Positions 42,276 through 52,109 of a stretch of DNA of 64,000 bases are shown in pieces; position 1 is the stretch's first letter; the number at the start of each line of letters is the position of its first letter. The stretch is from Caballeronia insecticola (GTDB taxonomy: Bacteria > Pseudomonadota > Gammaproteobacteria > Burkholderiales > Burkholderiaceae): the NCBI RefSeq assembly GCF_000402035.1, contig NC_021287.1, forward strand, positions 1,550,001-1,614,000. Reading direction: 5' to 3'. Below the pieces are notes generated by a model. The model was given only the letters and a program-made list of their open reading frames with translations, had not been told where the DNA came from and searched no databases. The translations under genes and the position numbers were made by a program.

Positions 42276-44462
42276 ATGCTCACTCTTTCAGACAAGGGCG
42301 GCGTCCGGCCGTCCACGCACGCGCATGCCGCTCGGGCCGCTCGTGCCGCTTGCGCCTTGCGTACCGCCAGCATTGCCAGACGCAGCGCCATCGTCACAGG
42401 CATCACCGCGCTGTTCGCCACGCGAGCGTTCGCGCAAGCCGCACAGCCTGCCGAGCCGGCGACGCTTCCCGCCGTGATCGTGCAGGGACAGGCGGATCAT
42501 TCGCTGACCTCGCCGAGCGTCGCGCAGCAGAAGCGCGCGCTCGATCAGACCGTCGGCTCGGTCGGCTTCGTGGACAGCGCCGACTATCAGAACACCTACG
42601 CCTTCACCCTGCGCGATGTCCTCAAGAACGTGCCGGGCGTCTTCGTGCAGAACCGCTACGGACAGGAACTGCGCCTCTCGATTCGCGGTTCGGGCCTCGC
42701 GCGCGGTTACCACACGCGCGGGCTCGAAATCCTGCAAGACGGCATCCCGACTAATCTCGCCGACGGCAGCGGCGACTACTATCAGATCGATCCGCTCGCA
42801 CTGCAGGCCGTCGATGTCTACAAGGGCGGCAACGGCCTCGCCTACGGATCGTCGATGATGGGCGGCGCCATCGACTTCGTGACGCCCAGCGCCCGCACCG
42901 CCGATGCGCCGAACATCCTGCGGCTCGAAGGCGGCAGCTTCGGCACGGTGCGCGGCAGCGCGCAGTTCTCACGCGTGATGGGCCCGCTCGATTTCATCGG
43001 CACGTTCTCCGTGAATCATGCGGACGGCTTCCGCGATCACGAGCGCGGCCAGTACGAGCAGTTCAATGCGAATATCGGCTATCGCTTCACGCCGGACGTC
43101 GAGACGCGCTTCTATCTCGGCGCGTATATCGTCGATCAGCAGCTTCCCGGCACGCTGTCGCTCAGCGACGCGCTCAACAATCCGACCAAGGCGTCCGCGA
43201 GCGCGCTGTCCGGCGATCAGGCGCGCGACACGCGTACCGAGCGCATCGCCAACAAGACGACCGTCAAGCTCGACGTCGGTCAGCTCGACTTCGTCACGTG
43301 GGCGATCCACAAGAGCCTGTATCACCCGATCTTCCAGGTGATCGATCAGGACGGCTGGACCTACGGCTTCGCGCCGCGCTATACCGCGACGTTCGACGTG
43401 GGCGGCATGCGTAACGATCTCATCGCGGGCGCGCGCGTATTCGGCGGCAACACGCAGGCGCGGCAATACGTGAACGTGTCGGGTAACGAAGGCACGCAGA
43501 CGCTCAATTCGACGCAAAGCGCCTACAACTACGAAGCGTATGTCGAGGACCGGCTGTTCTTCCTGCCGACGGTCGCGTTGATGGCGGGCTTCAAGGCCCT
43601 GCGCGACGTGCGCAAGTATGTCGATCATGGCGGACTCGCGGCCGATCCGACCTACAAGTCGGCGAGCGAAACATTCAGCGGCGTGAATCCGAAGCTCGGC
43701 CTGATGTGGCAGCCGAACCGCGAGATTCAGGCTTATGTCGACATCACGCGCAGCCAGGACGTGCCCGATTTCACCGATCTCACGCAGACCTTCGCGAACA
43801 CCACGCAGTTCACGCCGCTCACGTCGCAACATGCGTGGACGCTCGAAATCGGCACGCGCGGTACACGCGATCGCGTGAGCTGGGACCTGACGGCCTATCG
43901 CTCGCTCGTGCGGGATCAACTGCTTCAATACACGACGAATCCCGACATCCCCGCCTCGACCTTCAACGCCAACAAGACGGTCCTGCAAGGCATCGAGGCG
44001 GGCGTATCGGTCGATGTGCTGCGCGACATCACGCACGCGGGCGCGGGCGATCGGATCACGCTGTCGGGCATCTGGAATTTCAGCGACTTCCGCTTCAAGG
44101 ACGATCCGCAATACGGCAACAATCGCATCGCGGGCGTGCCGGTGAACGTGCTGCGCGCGGCGCTCGGCTACTCGCGTCCGAACGGCTTTCACATCTCGGC
44201 TTCGGTCGACTGGGTTCCCGCAGGCGCCTGGGCCGACGACGCCAACACGCTGCGCGTGCCGGGCTATACGTTGCTCGGCGTGCAGGCGGGCATGGATTTC
44301 CGCAACGGTCTGTCGGTGTTCGTCGATGCGCGCAATCTGACCAACAAGCGCTATGTGAGCGACATCAGCACGGTCGCGGACGCGCGCACGGCGGCGTCCA
44401 CTGCAATCTTCTATCCGGGGGAAGGCCGCAGCATCTTCGCGGGCATGCGCTACGCGTTCTGA
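42276..44462 (+). CDS. TonB-dependent outer-membrane receptor
   Basis: A 728-residue outer-membrane receptor. After a basic, signal-like N-terminus comes the plug domain (LPAVIVQGQ, VLKNVPGVFVQNR, SIRGSG, LEILQDGIPTNLADG), then the 22-strand barrel ending in GMRYAF. It imports a bulky ligand using the TonB system. ATG 42276 is chosen; an earlier ATG at 42183 would add a non-signal extension. The ribosome site is weak (AAGAAG). The partner DUF2946 gene suggests a metal-chelate ligand, perhaps copper-linked, but this is inference. Confidence 0.85.
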   Translation: MLTLSDKGGVRPSTHAHAARAARAACALRTASIARRSAIVTGITALFATRAFAQAAQPAEPATLPAVIVQGQADHSLTSPSVAQQKRALDQTVGSVGFVDSADYQNTYAFTLRDVLKNVPGVFVQNRYGQELRLSIRGSGLARGYHTRGLEILQDGIPTNLADGSGDYYQIDPLALQAVDVYKGGNGLAYGSSMMGGAIDFVTPSARTADAPNILRLEGGSFGTVRGSAQFSRVMGPLDFIGTFSVNHADGFRDHERGQYEQFNANIGYRFTPDVETRFYLGAYIVDQQLPGTLSLSDALNNPTKASASALSGDQARDTRTERIANKTTVKLDVGQLDFVTWAIHKSLYHPIFQVIDQDGWTYGFAPRYTATFDVGGMRNDLIAGARVFGGNTQARQYVNVSGNEGTQTLNSTQSAYNYEAYVEDRLFFLPTVALMAGFKALRDVRKYVDHGGLAADPTYKSASETFSGVNPKLGLMWQPNREIQAYVDITRSQDVPDFTDLTQTFANTTQFTPLTSQHAWTLEIGTRGTRDRVSWDLTAYRSLVRDQLLQYTTNPDIPASTFNANKTVLQGIEAGVSVDVLRDITHAGAGDRITLSGIWNFSDFRFKDDPQYGNNRIAGVPVNVLRAALGYSRPNGFHISASVDWVPAGAWADDANTLRVPGYTLLGVQAGMDFRNGLSVFVDARNLTNKRYVSDISTVADARTAASTAIFYPGEGRSIFAGMRYAF

Positions 44463-44463
44463 G

Positions 44464-46845
44464 TCAGCTTCCGCGATACTGCGCCGCGCTCGCCGCAGCG
44501 GGTGCGGCGGGCGTGGCCGGCTTTTTCGCACCCTTGTCCGCCGCACCCGGCGCCGCCGCGCCCGACGACATGTACGCCGGTGCCGCCTTCGCCTGCTGCT
44601 TCTTGCCGGCGGGCGGCGCGGTCGGGGCGCGGCTCATGTCGGCGAGCATCTGCTGACACGGCAGCGGCTTGTTGTTGTTCGGCGCGATCAGCGGAATCAG
44701 CGCCGCGAACGGATTGATGAGCCCGAGGCCGACCATCGCGCCACCGCGCACCGCGAGCGCGCCCGCGTTCACGCCGACCTTCGGATCCTTAAAGGTGCCC
44801 TTCACATACAGCGGCGAGCGCAGCGAGAAGATGCGGAAGCCCTTCGTATGCGGATGGACACCCAGATCCATGCCCTCGGTCTTCAGATTGATGGTTCCGT
44901 CGACGTTGATCACGGCATCGTCGGTATCGAGCGCGAAGACGCGCGAATCGAGCACGCCGTCCGTCACCACGAAATCCGCCGCCGCGCAGTTGATGTTCAC
45001 ATCGCGCTTGCCGAAGAGCTTTTCGTAGACGACGTTCGCCACGTTCAGCCCCGCCGCTTCCATGTACAGCCGGCTCACCGTGCCCTGCGTGATCAACGCC
45101 TTGACTTCGCCGTTCGACGTCGCCGCGAGCGCCGCGGGCGAGTTGCCGGTCGCGGAGAGCGCGGCGTCGCCGTTGACTTCGCCGAGTGCGGATTGCATTG
45201 TCTTCACGGTCGGAAACAGCTGTTTGAGCTTCAGATGCCGCGCCTGCGCCGATACGCGGCCCTTGAGCGGCGCGGCGCTGCCGTCGAGATGAATGTTCGA
45301 TGCAATTGCGCCGCCCGCCACGCCGAACTTGAGCGGCTCGAACGAGAGCACGCCGTCCTTCATGATGACGTGCGTGTACAGATCCGTGATCGGCAGATCC
45401 GCGTCCTTGATGATGCGCTGACCGGTGAATTTCACGTCGGCGTCGATGGACTTCCAACGGTCGGTCTTGAACTCCTCGGTCGGCAGCGCCTTCGCCGACG
45501 GCTGCTTTTCCGTGTCGCCGCGCTTGGCCTTGCTCGCGTTCGAATCGGCGCCGATGATCGGCGCGAGATCCTTGAACTGCAACAGATGCGACACGAGTTC
45601 GCCCTGCAGCAGCGGCCGCGGCTTCTTGCCCGCATACACGAGCGAGCCGTTGATGTCGCTGCCGCCCACGCGGCCGGTGAAATTCTCGTAATGGAACACG
45701 TTGCCGTCTTCGCGGAACTGGCCGGTCAGACGCCCTTCGGTCGCGAACGGCGGCGTCTCGGGCAGCGTCACGCCGGTGAACGGGTACAGATGCGCCATGC
45801 TCACCGCCTGGACCCACAGACGCAGATCGAGCGCGGCCAGGTGCGCGGGATCGGTCACCGTGCCGACGAAGGCGATATGCGTATCGCCCAGACGCACGTC
45901 GGCCTGCACGGGGAACGGGCGCTGCGCGTCCTGCACGGCGAGCACGCCGCCCAGCTTGCCGTCGCCTGAAACCTTGCCGCCGTTGTAGGTGCCCTTCACG
46001 GTCCAGCCGAACGCGTAAGGCGGAACGGGCGGCTTGGGCCCTTCCTTCGTTGTGATGCTGGTGTTCGCCGAGACGCTCGCCGGATTCGGGGCCGACGCGT
46101 TCGCCGCGGCCGCAGCGGAAGCCGCCGACGCCGCCGACGCTTCGGATGCCGCCGCTGCATCGGCCTGCTTGTTGAGCTTCGCCGCCCCGCTCTTGCCGAC
46201 CATTTCCGCCGACGACTTCGCGGATGCCGCTTCCTGCTGCTTCATCACGTCGCCGATCGGCACCGGTTGGCCGAGCGTGTCGATCACGACCTGCATCTCG
46301 GCCTTGGTTACTTCGTCGGACACCTTGACCGTGCCTTTCGCGAGCGAGATGTCGCCGAGCCGCAGATTCCACGTGGACGGCTCGTTCGACTGCTTGAACT
46401 TGAAAGTCCAGTTGTTGCGATTGTCCTTGAGCCGTTCGATGTCGATCGACGGATTCACGAGATTGATTGCCGGAATCACGATGTCATGCGCGAGCAGCGG
46501 CAGCACGGCCACCTGAAAGTCGATCTCGTCGAGGGTTGCGAAGAATTTCTCGCGCGTCCAGTCCGGATTTGCGATGGTGATTTTCTCTGCCGAAAAGCGC
46601 GGCCACGGCACCCAGCGTTTCCAGCCGGTCTCGTTGGGCGGACGCTGCCAGCCGACTTTCAGATCGCCCGTGATCTCGAAGCGCCGGCCGATGGCTTCCG
46701 ACACCTTGTCGTCCACCCAGGGCCGCAGCCGGTTCCAGTCGAAGGTCAGGAAGATGACGACGAGGATCGCTATCAGAACCGCCAGAACGGCAAAAATCCA
46801 TGTAACGATCCTTCCGATTTTTCCGGTGGTTCGGGCCTGCGCCAT
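44464..46845 (-). CDS. AsmA family protein
   Basis: A 793-residue envelope protein with one N-terminal membrane anchor (WIFAVLAVLIAILVVIF) and a long periplasmic beta-rich AsmA-type body (LKVGWQRPPNETGW early, then many alternating strands). An Ala-rich linker near residues 215-260 and an Ala/Pro/Lys-rich C-terminal tail flank it. AsmA-like proteins are linked to lipid transport between membranes. ATG 46845 has GGAGGAAG upstream. It converges with the TonB receptor with one base between stops. Substrate unknown. Confidence 0.85.
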   Translation of the reverse strand: MAQARTTGKIGRIVTWIFAVLAVLIAILVVIFLTFDWNRLRPWVDDKVSEAIGRRFEITGDLKVGWQRPPNETGWKRWVPWPRFSAEKITIANPDWTREKFFATLDEIDFQVAVLPLLAHDIVIPAINLVNPSIDIERLKDNRNNWTFKFKQSNEPSTWNLRLGDISLAKGTVKVSDEVTKAEMQVVIDTLGQPVPIGDVMKQQEAASAKSSAEMVGKSGAAKLNKQADAAAASEASAASAASAAAAANASAPNPASVSANTSITTKEGPKPPVPPYAFGWTVKGTYNGGKVSGDGKLGGVLAVQDAQRPFPVQADVRLGDTHIAFVGTVTDPAHLAALDLRLWVQAVSMAHLYPFTGVTLPETPPFATEGRLTGQFREDGNVFHYENFTGRVGGSDINGSLVYAGKKPRPLLQGELVSHLLQFKDLAPIIGADSNASKAKRGDTEKQPSAKALPTEEFKTDRWKSIDADVKFTGQRIIKDADLPITDLYTHVIMKDGVLSFEPLKFGVAGGAIASNIHLDGSAAPLKGRVSAQARHLKLKQLFPTVKTMQSALGEVNGDAALSATGNSPAALAATSNGEVKALITQGTVSRLYMEAAGLNVANVVYEKLFGKRDVNINCAAADFVVTDGVLDSRVFALDTDDAVINVDGTINLKTEGMDLGVHPHTKGFRIFSLRSPLYVKGTFKDPKVGVNAGALAVRGGAMVGLGLINPFAALIPLIAPNNNKPLPCQQMLADMSRAPTAPPAGKKQQAKAAPAYMSSGAAAPGAADKGAKKPATPAAPAAASAAQYRGS

Positions 46846-46955
46846 TGACGGCTTCCTCCGATTTTTCTGATTATCTGTGCGGCAGCACATTGTGTGCCCG
46901 CGTATAGCCCGCAGGCGGGCGCGTTCGCGACCACGCATCTGCGAATATCCGTAAG

Positions 46956-47681
46956 ATGTCGGCTCGAATGGCCACTCCCCACATAACAACGATGCCCGAT
47001 GCGACATCGCCCGAACTCGTCGCCGCGCATGGCATCGTGCGCCGCGACGCCGTGCGCGGCACCGTGCTGCTGCACCCCACCGATTTCACGCTGTACGCGG
47101 GCGAACGCGCGGCCGTCACCGGGCCGTCCGGCTCGGGCAAGAGCGTATTGCTGCGCACGCTCGCGCTGCTCGATCCGTGCGATGCCGGTTACATCGGCTG
47201 GCGCGGCGAGCGCATCGCGCGGGCGCGCATTCCGGCGTACCGGCGGCGCGTCGCGTATATCGCGCAACGCCCCGCGATGCTCGACGGCACCGTCGAAGAC
47301 AATCTGCGCTATCCGTTCATGCTGAAAACCTATCGCGATGTGCATTTCGATCGCGAAACGGCCGCGCGGCTCGCCGAGGCGGCCGGACGCGGCGCCGACT
47401 TCCTCGACAAGCTCGCCGCCGATCTCTCCGGCGGCGAGGCCCAGATCGCCGCGCTCGTGCGCGTGCTGCAACTCGCGCCCGACGTGCTGTTGCTCGACGA
47501 GCCCACTGCATCGCTCGATCCGGCGTCCGCCCGCTCCATCGAAGCGCTCGTATCGGCCTGGTTCGACGCCGATCCCCAGCGCGCGTGCATCTGGGTTTCG
47601 CACGATCCGGAACAAGCGCGTCGCGTCGCCACGCGTCATCTGACGATGAACGCGGGCGTTCTCGGAGGAGACCTGCGATGA
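46956..47681 (+). CDS. fetA: ABC transporter ATP-binding protein (FetA-like)
   Basis: A 241-residue ATPase with Walker A GPSGSGKSVLL, signature LSGGEAQIA and Walker B VLLLDEPTASLDP, plus the switch His in VSHDPEQ. Its stop overlaps the permease start by four bases (ATGA). In E. coli, FetAB exports iron and lowers iron-linked oxidative stress. The start is uncertain: 46956, 46968 and 46992 are possible and none has a strong ribosome site. Confidence 0.85.
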   Translation: MSARMATPHITTMPDATSPELVAAHGIVRRDAVRGTVLLHPTDFTLYAGERAAVTGPSGSGKSVLLRTLALLDPCDAGYIGWRGERIARARIPAYRRRVAYIAQRPAMLDGTVEDNLRYPFMLKTYRDVHFDRETAARLAEAAGRGADFLDKLAADLSGGEAQIAALVRVLQLAPDVLLLDEPTASLDPASARSIEALVSAWFDADPQRACIWVSHDPEQARRVATRHLTMNAGVLGGDLR

Positions 47682-48493
47682 GCGGCTTTCAGGATCTCAG
47701 CCTGTTCGATATCGCGCTGGCGGCGATGTTGATCCTCGTGAACGGGGCGCTCTCGGTGGCGCTCGATCTGCGGCTGGAGCGCAAGCTGCTCATCGCCGCG
47801 GTGCGTACTGTCGTGCAACTGCTGCTGATCGGCTATGTGCTCGGCTGGGTGTTCGCGTTCAATCGCTGGTATGTCGTGCTGCCGCTGATGGCGCTGATGA
47901 CGATCATCGCCGGGCTGGCCGCGTCGGATCGCGGGCGGCGCACGTATGTCGGGCAACGTGCGGACAGCATCGTGTCGATCTGGGGCAGTTCGTGGCTGAT
48001 CGGCGCGTTCGGGCTGTTCGTCGTGATCCGGATTCATCCGTGGTACGAGCCGCAATACGCGATTCCGATTCTCGGCATGATCCTCGGCAACACGTTGACG
48101 GGCGTATCGCTCGGCATCGAACGCATGACGGAGGAACTGACCGCCGGGCGCGCGGCGGTCGAAATGTCGCTCGCGCTCGGCGCGACGCGCTGGGAAGCGG
48201 CGCAAGGGCCCGCGCGCCAGGCCGTGCGCGCGGGCATGATTCCGACGCTGAATCAGATGGCCGTGGTCGGTCTCGTCAGCCTGCCGGGCATGATGACCGG
48301 TCAGGTACTCGCCGGGCAGTCGCCGCTACAGGCGGTGCGCTATCAGATCGTGATCATGTTTCTGATCGCGGCGGCGTCGGGGCTCGGCGTGGTCGGGGCC
48401 GTGGTGATGACGTACCGGCGGCTGTTCTCGCCGGATCATCGCTTCATGGCCTCGAAGCTCGTCGAGCGCCAAGCGCGCAAGCGCGGCGTTTGA
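47678..48493 (+). CDS. fetB: ABC transporter permease (FetB/YbbM-like)
   Basis: A 271-residue inner-membrane protein with about seven hydrophobic segments and the UPF0014 family motifs (AVRTVVQLLLIGYVLG; IPILGMILGNTLTGVSL; GLVSLPGMMTGQVLAG). It is coupled to fetA by a four-base overlap. The pair forms an exporter that is probably for iron, by similarity to E. coli FetAB. It ends just before a convergent VOC gene. Confidence 0.85.
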   Translation: MSGFQDLSLFDIALAAMLILVNGALSVALDLRLERKLLIAAVRTVVQLLLIGYVLGWVFAFNRWYVVLPLMALMTIIAGLAASDRGRRTYVGQRADSIVSIWGSSWLIGAFGLFVVIRIHPWYEPQYAIPILGMILGNTLTGVSLGIERMTEELTAGRAAVEMSLALGATRWEAAQGPARQAVRAGMIPTLNQMAVVGLVSLPGMMTGQVLAGQSPLQAVRYQIVIMFLIAAASGLGVVGAVVMTYRRLFSPDHRFMASKLVERQARKRGV

Positions 48494-48511
48494 AGACTCG
48501 CGTGCAGCGCG

Positions 48512-48985
48512 TCAGGCGCCGTTGTACGCGCGCTCCAGTTCGGCGATATCGAGCTTGATCATGCCGCGCATCGCCGTCATCGTGCGATTGGCCTTCACCG
48601 GGTCCGGGTCCTGCAGCATCGTGGGCAGACGCCTGGGCGCGACTTGCCACGTCACGCCGAAGCGGTCGGTGAGCCAGCCGCACGCCATCGACTGGCCGCC
48701 GTCCAGCAGCTTGTCCCAGTAGTGGTCGATCTCCGCCTGCGTTTCGCATTTGATGAACATCGAAATGGCCGGCGTGAACGTGAATTCCGGGCCGCCGTTC
48801 AGCGCCATGAAATCCTCGCCTTCCAATTCGAACAGGATCGCGAGCACGCTGCCGACCGGTCCCGGACTGGTTTCGATATGACGCATGATCTCCTTGATGC
48901 GCGCGTTCCTGAATATGCCGATGTAGTGATTCACCACTTCCTCGGCGTTGCCGTCGAACCATAGACAGGGCGAAATCTTCTGCAT
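48512..48985 (-). CDS. VOC family protein (PhnB-like)
   Basis: A 157-residue glyoxalase-fold protein with the PhnB/3-demethylubiquinone-methyltransferase-like beta-alpha modules: MQKISPCLWFDGNAEEVVNHY, FMALNGGPEFTFTPAISMFI and WLTDRFGVTWQV. ATG 48985 has AAGGAG upstream. The reaction cannot be named. It is the first of two adjacent VOC genes on this strand. Confidence 0.8.
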   Translation of the reverse strand: MQKISPCLWFDGNAEEVVNHYIGIFRNARIKEIMRHIETSPGPVGSVLAILFELEGEDFMALNGGPEFTFTPAISMFIKCETQAEIDHYWDKLLDGGQSMACGWLTDRFGVTWQVAPRRLPTMLQDPDPVKANRTMTAMRGMIKLDIAELERAYNGA

Positions 48986-49025
48986 GTGCGAGTCTCCTTT
49001 CATGTGCGTGGAGTAGACGTGCGGG

Positions 49026-49493
49026 TTACGCGCATCCCTTGGACATGGCGTCTTTCATCTCCTCGGGGCTCACGTCGCGCACGTGCGTGGCGACCGACCA
49101 TTGATGACCGAACGGGTCTTCCAGACGGCCGTAGCGGTCGCCCCAGAACATTTCTGCGACGGGCATGATGACTTTCGCGCCGGCGTCGGCCGCCTGCTTC
49201 ACGATGGCGTCGGCGTCCTCGACATAAAGATGGATCGTGACGGGCGAACCCTTGATCGCCTTCGGACCCAGGATGCCGAAAGCGGGGTTTTCGTCGACGA
49301 GCATCAGCGTGGAATCGCCGATCTTCACCATTGCATGCATGAGCTTGCCGTCCGGCGCGGGCATGCGGCCCAGTTCGACGGCGTTGAACGCGCGCTTGTA
49401 GAACTCGATCGCCTCGGCGGCGCCCGCGCAGCACAGATGCGGGGTCAGCGAATGCATGTCTTTGGGGATGCGATCAACGGCTGGATTGGACAT
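49026..49493 (-). CDS. VOC family protein (glyoxalase/PhnB-like)
   Basis: A 155-residue protein with two beta-alpha modules: HSLTPHLCCAGAAEAIEFYK and VTIHLYVEDADAIVKQAADA. It closes with WGDRYGRLEDPFGHQWSVATH, typical of the VOC superfamily. It lies upstream of and close to the other VOC gene. It may bind a metal and a small metabolite; the substrate is unknown. Confidence 0.8.
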   Translation of the reverse strand: MSNPAVDRIPKDMHSLTPHLCCAGAAEAIEFYKRAFNAVELGRMPAPDGKLMHAMVKIGDSTLMLVDENPAFGILGPKAIKGSPVTIHLYVEDADAIVKQAADAGAKVIMPVAEMFWGDRYGRLEDPFGHQWSVATHVRDVSPEEMKDAMSKGCA

Positions 49494-49644
49494 TTCGGCT
49501 CCGTGTAGTGAATGAAGAACGAGGCGCGCCTGCGTGGCGCGCCGCTCTCATACCCTACAACGATCGGCACGGCCGTCAATCGACATTCACCGGCGCGGAA
49601 GACGAAATTTTTCCGAATCGCTCACGCAGCAAGCAACCGATAGT

Positions 49645-51582
49645 CTATTTCGAAGACTGTTCCGCCAGCGATTGAATCAACGCTTCGAGCCGCGAGAAAT
49701 TGACCGGCTTGGTCAGATGATCGCGAAAGCCGGCTTCGCGGCAGCGGCGGATGTCCTCGTCCATGCCGTAGCCGGTGATCGCAACCGACGGCTTGTCGGG
49801 CTGCAGGTTCTGCCACGCCCGCGCGATATCGAGACCGCTGCCGTCCGGTAAGCCGATGTCGCTGACGAGCAGATCGAACGCGCTGCGCGCCGCGCACTCG
49901 AGCGCGCTCGTGACGGTGACGGCGACCGTCACTTCGTGGCCGAGCATTTCGAGCACTTCGGCCATCGCCGACGATGTCTGCTCGTTGTCCTCCACCAGCA
50001 GCACCTTGAGCGCGCGTCCCTGCTCCTGATGCGCGGCCTCGACGCGCGGTTCGTCCGCATGTTCGGGCTGCGCCTTGGCGAGCGGCAGCGTGAGCGTGAA
50101 GCGCGCGCCCTTCTCGCGGCCTTCGCTGTAAGCCGAGAGCGTGCCGCCGTGCTTTTGCGCGAGCGTGCTGGCGATCGCCAGGCCGAGCCCCAGACCGCCG
50201 AACGAGCGCGTGATGGAGTCGTCGGCCTGTTCGAACGCCGAGAAGATGCGCGGCAACGCCTCCGCGCTGATGCCGATGCCGCTGTCCGCCACGGAGACCG
50301 AGATCGTCATCAGGTCGGCATTCCACGTGCGCACTTCGATACGCCCGCCCGCCGGCGTGAACTTCACCGCGTTCTTCATCAGATTCCAGACGATCTGCTG
50401 AAGGCGCGCGGCGTCCCCCAGCACGACGCAGCGGCTCGCGTCGAAATGCGTGTCCAGCGTGAGGCCTTTGGTGCGCAGGTCGGCTTCGGACATGTCGAGC
50501 GCGCTCGTCAGCAGCGTATCGAGCGCGACGCTCGCGAAATTGAGCGACAGCTTGCCGCGCGCGATGCTCGTCAGATCGAGCAGATCGTCGATCAGCCGTG
50601 CTTCCAGCTCGACATTGCGGCGGATCAGATCGAGCGTCGGATGCGCCTCGCGCGGCAGCGAATGTTTCATTTCGAGCAGACGCACGGCCGCGAGGATCGG
50701 CGTGAGCGGCGTGCGCAGTTCGTGCGACAGCACCGCCAGAAAATGGTCCTTCGCGCGATTCGCCGATTCCGCCTGATCCTTCGCGAGCCGCAGCGCGTCG
50801 GCAGCCATGTGGGCGTCGGTGGCGTCGCGCACGATCTTCGAAAAGCCGATCAGCTCGTCGTGCTCGCTGCGAATGGCGGTCGTCACGCCTGATGCGAAAA
50901 ACGAGTGGCCGTCTTTGCGCCACAGCCAGCGGTCGTCGCTTGCGCTGCCTTCGCGCCGCGCCGTCTCCAGCTCGGTCTCGAACACGCCCGTTTCGCGATC
51001 TTCCTGGTTATAGAAGATGTTCGCGGAATGACCGAGCACGTCCTGCGCGGGAAAGCCCAGAATGCGCTCGGACGCGGCGTTCCACGTGCGAATGCGCCCT
51101 TCCGGATCGAGCGTGATGACGGCGTAATCCTTGAGCGCGTCGATCAGCAGGCGAAAGTGCGTCTCGGTCTCGCGCAGCGCACGCTCGACCGCGATCCGTT
51201 GCGACCGCTCGGCGCTTTCGCGCATCGCGCGGCGCACGACCGCGGGCAAACGTTGCAGACGCTGCTTGAGGACGTAATCGGTGGCGCCGCGCTTCAACAT
51301 GTCGACGGCGTGCTCTTCGCCGAGCAATCCCGACACGAAGATAAACGGCGTGTCCGGCAGGCGTTCGCTCGCGATGGTGAGCGCCTCGATGCCGGAAAAA
51401 GTCGGCATGACGAAATCGGCGAGGATCACGTCGAAGCGCTTTTTCTCGATTTCGGCGATGAAGCTCGCGGCGTCGTAGACGATCGACGCATCGACCGCGT
51501 AGTCCGCGCGCTCCAGTTGAGCGATCGTCAGCTCCGCATCGAGTGCGTTGTCTTCGACAAGAAGCAGATGCAGCGGCTGCAT
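49645..51582 (-). CDS. hybrid sensor histidine kinase with two receiver domains
   Basis: A 645-residue protein. An N-terminal receiver (LVEDNALDAELTI; phospho-acceptor Asp in ILADFVMPT) is followed by a PAS sensor domain (HFRLLIDALKDYAVITLDP...WNAASERILGF), HisKA (FLAVLSHELRTPLTP) and HATPase. A C-terminal receiver (VLLVEDNEQTSSAM; LLVSDIGLPDGSG) closes the protein. It has no transmembrane segment. It is the last gene of the bph cluster, 62 bases after the response regulator. The architecture suggests a phosphorelay. The cue sensed by the PAS domain is unknown. Confidence 0.9.
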   Translation of the reverse strand: MQPLHLLLVEDNALDAELTIAQLERADYAVDASIVYDAASFIAEIEKKRFDVILADFVMPTFSGIEALTIASERLPDTPFIFVSGLLGEEHAVDMLKRGATDYVLKQRLQRLPAVVRRAMRESAERSQRIAVERALRETETHFRLLIDALKDYAVITLDPEGRIRTWNAASERILGFPAQDVLGHSANIFYNQEDRETGVFETELETARREGSASDDRWLWRKDGHSFFASGVTTAIRSEHDELIGFSKIVRDATDAHMAADALRLAKDQAESANRAKDHFLAVLSHELRTPLTPILAAVRLLEMKHSLPREAHPTLDLIRRNVELEARLIDDLLDLTSIARGKLSLNFASVALDTLLTSALDMSEADLRTKGLTLDTHFDASRCVVLGDAARLQQIVWNLMKNAVKFTPAGGRIEVRTWNADLMTISVSVADSGIGISAEALPRIFSAFEQADDSITRSFGGLGLGLAIASTLAQKHGGTLSAYSEGREKGARFTLTLPLAKAQPEHADEPRVEAAHQEQGRALKVLLVEDNEQTSSAMAEVLEMLGHEVTVAVTVTSALECAARSAFDLLVSDIGLPDGSGLDIARAWQNLQPDKPSVAITGYGMDEDIRRCREAGFRDHLTKPVNFSRLEALIQSLAEQSSK

Positions 51583-51644
51583 GATCTAGGCGCCCTCGCG
51601 AGGAGACGAATACATTGACGATGGCGCGGACATGGACTCAGCGA

Positions 51645-52109
51645 TCATTGCGCGGGCGGCGGACGACGAAAGCGCGTCGAGCCCGGCGGCGGTTCGTTCA
51701 GCACGGCCCAGAATACGCCGAGGTCGCTGATGGCCTCGACGAACTCGGCGAATTCCACCGGTTTCACCACATACGCGTTCACGCCGAGTTCGTAACTGCG
51801 CACGAGATCCTGCTCCTCGCGCGACGAAGTCAGCATGACGACGGGAATGCTCTTCAGCGACGCGTTCGAGCGCACCATGTCGAGGACTTCGAGACCGTCG
51901 ATCTTCGGCAGCTTCAGATCGAGCAGGATGACGGCCGGATTGCCCGGCGCGCGATCCTTCCAGTCGCCTTCGCAGGTGAGATAGTCGATGGCTTCCTGAC
52001 CGTCCCGCGCGACGATCACCTCGTTGGCGAGCTGGCTCTTGTCCAGCGCGACGAGCGTGAGCTCGAGGTCGTTCGGGTTGTCTTCGACGAGAAGTATCGG
52101 TTTAAGCAT
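51645..52109 (-). CDS. single-domain response regulator (Rcp1-like)
   Basis: A 154-residue stand-alone receiver of the kind paired with phytochromes (Rcp1-type). The phospho-acceptor Asp lies in ILLDLKLPKIDGLEVL, the acidic pocket in VEDNPNDLEL, and the conserved Thr/Ser and Lys in VMLTSS and VVKPVEF. It has no output domain. Its start overlaps the bphP stop by eight bases, so translation is coupled. It probably receives phosphate from BphP. Confidence 0.9.
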   Translation of the reverse strand: MLKPILLVEDNPNDLELTLVALDKSQLANEVIVARDGQEAIDYLTCEGDWKDRAPGNPAVILLDLKLPKIDGLEVLDMVRSNASLKSIPVVMLTSSREEQDLVRSYELGVNAYVVKPVEFAEFVEAISDLGVFWAVLNEPPPGSTRFRRPPPAQ

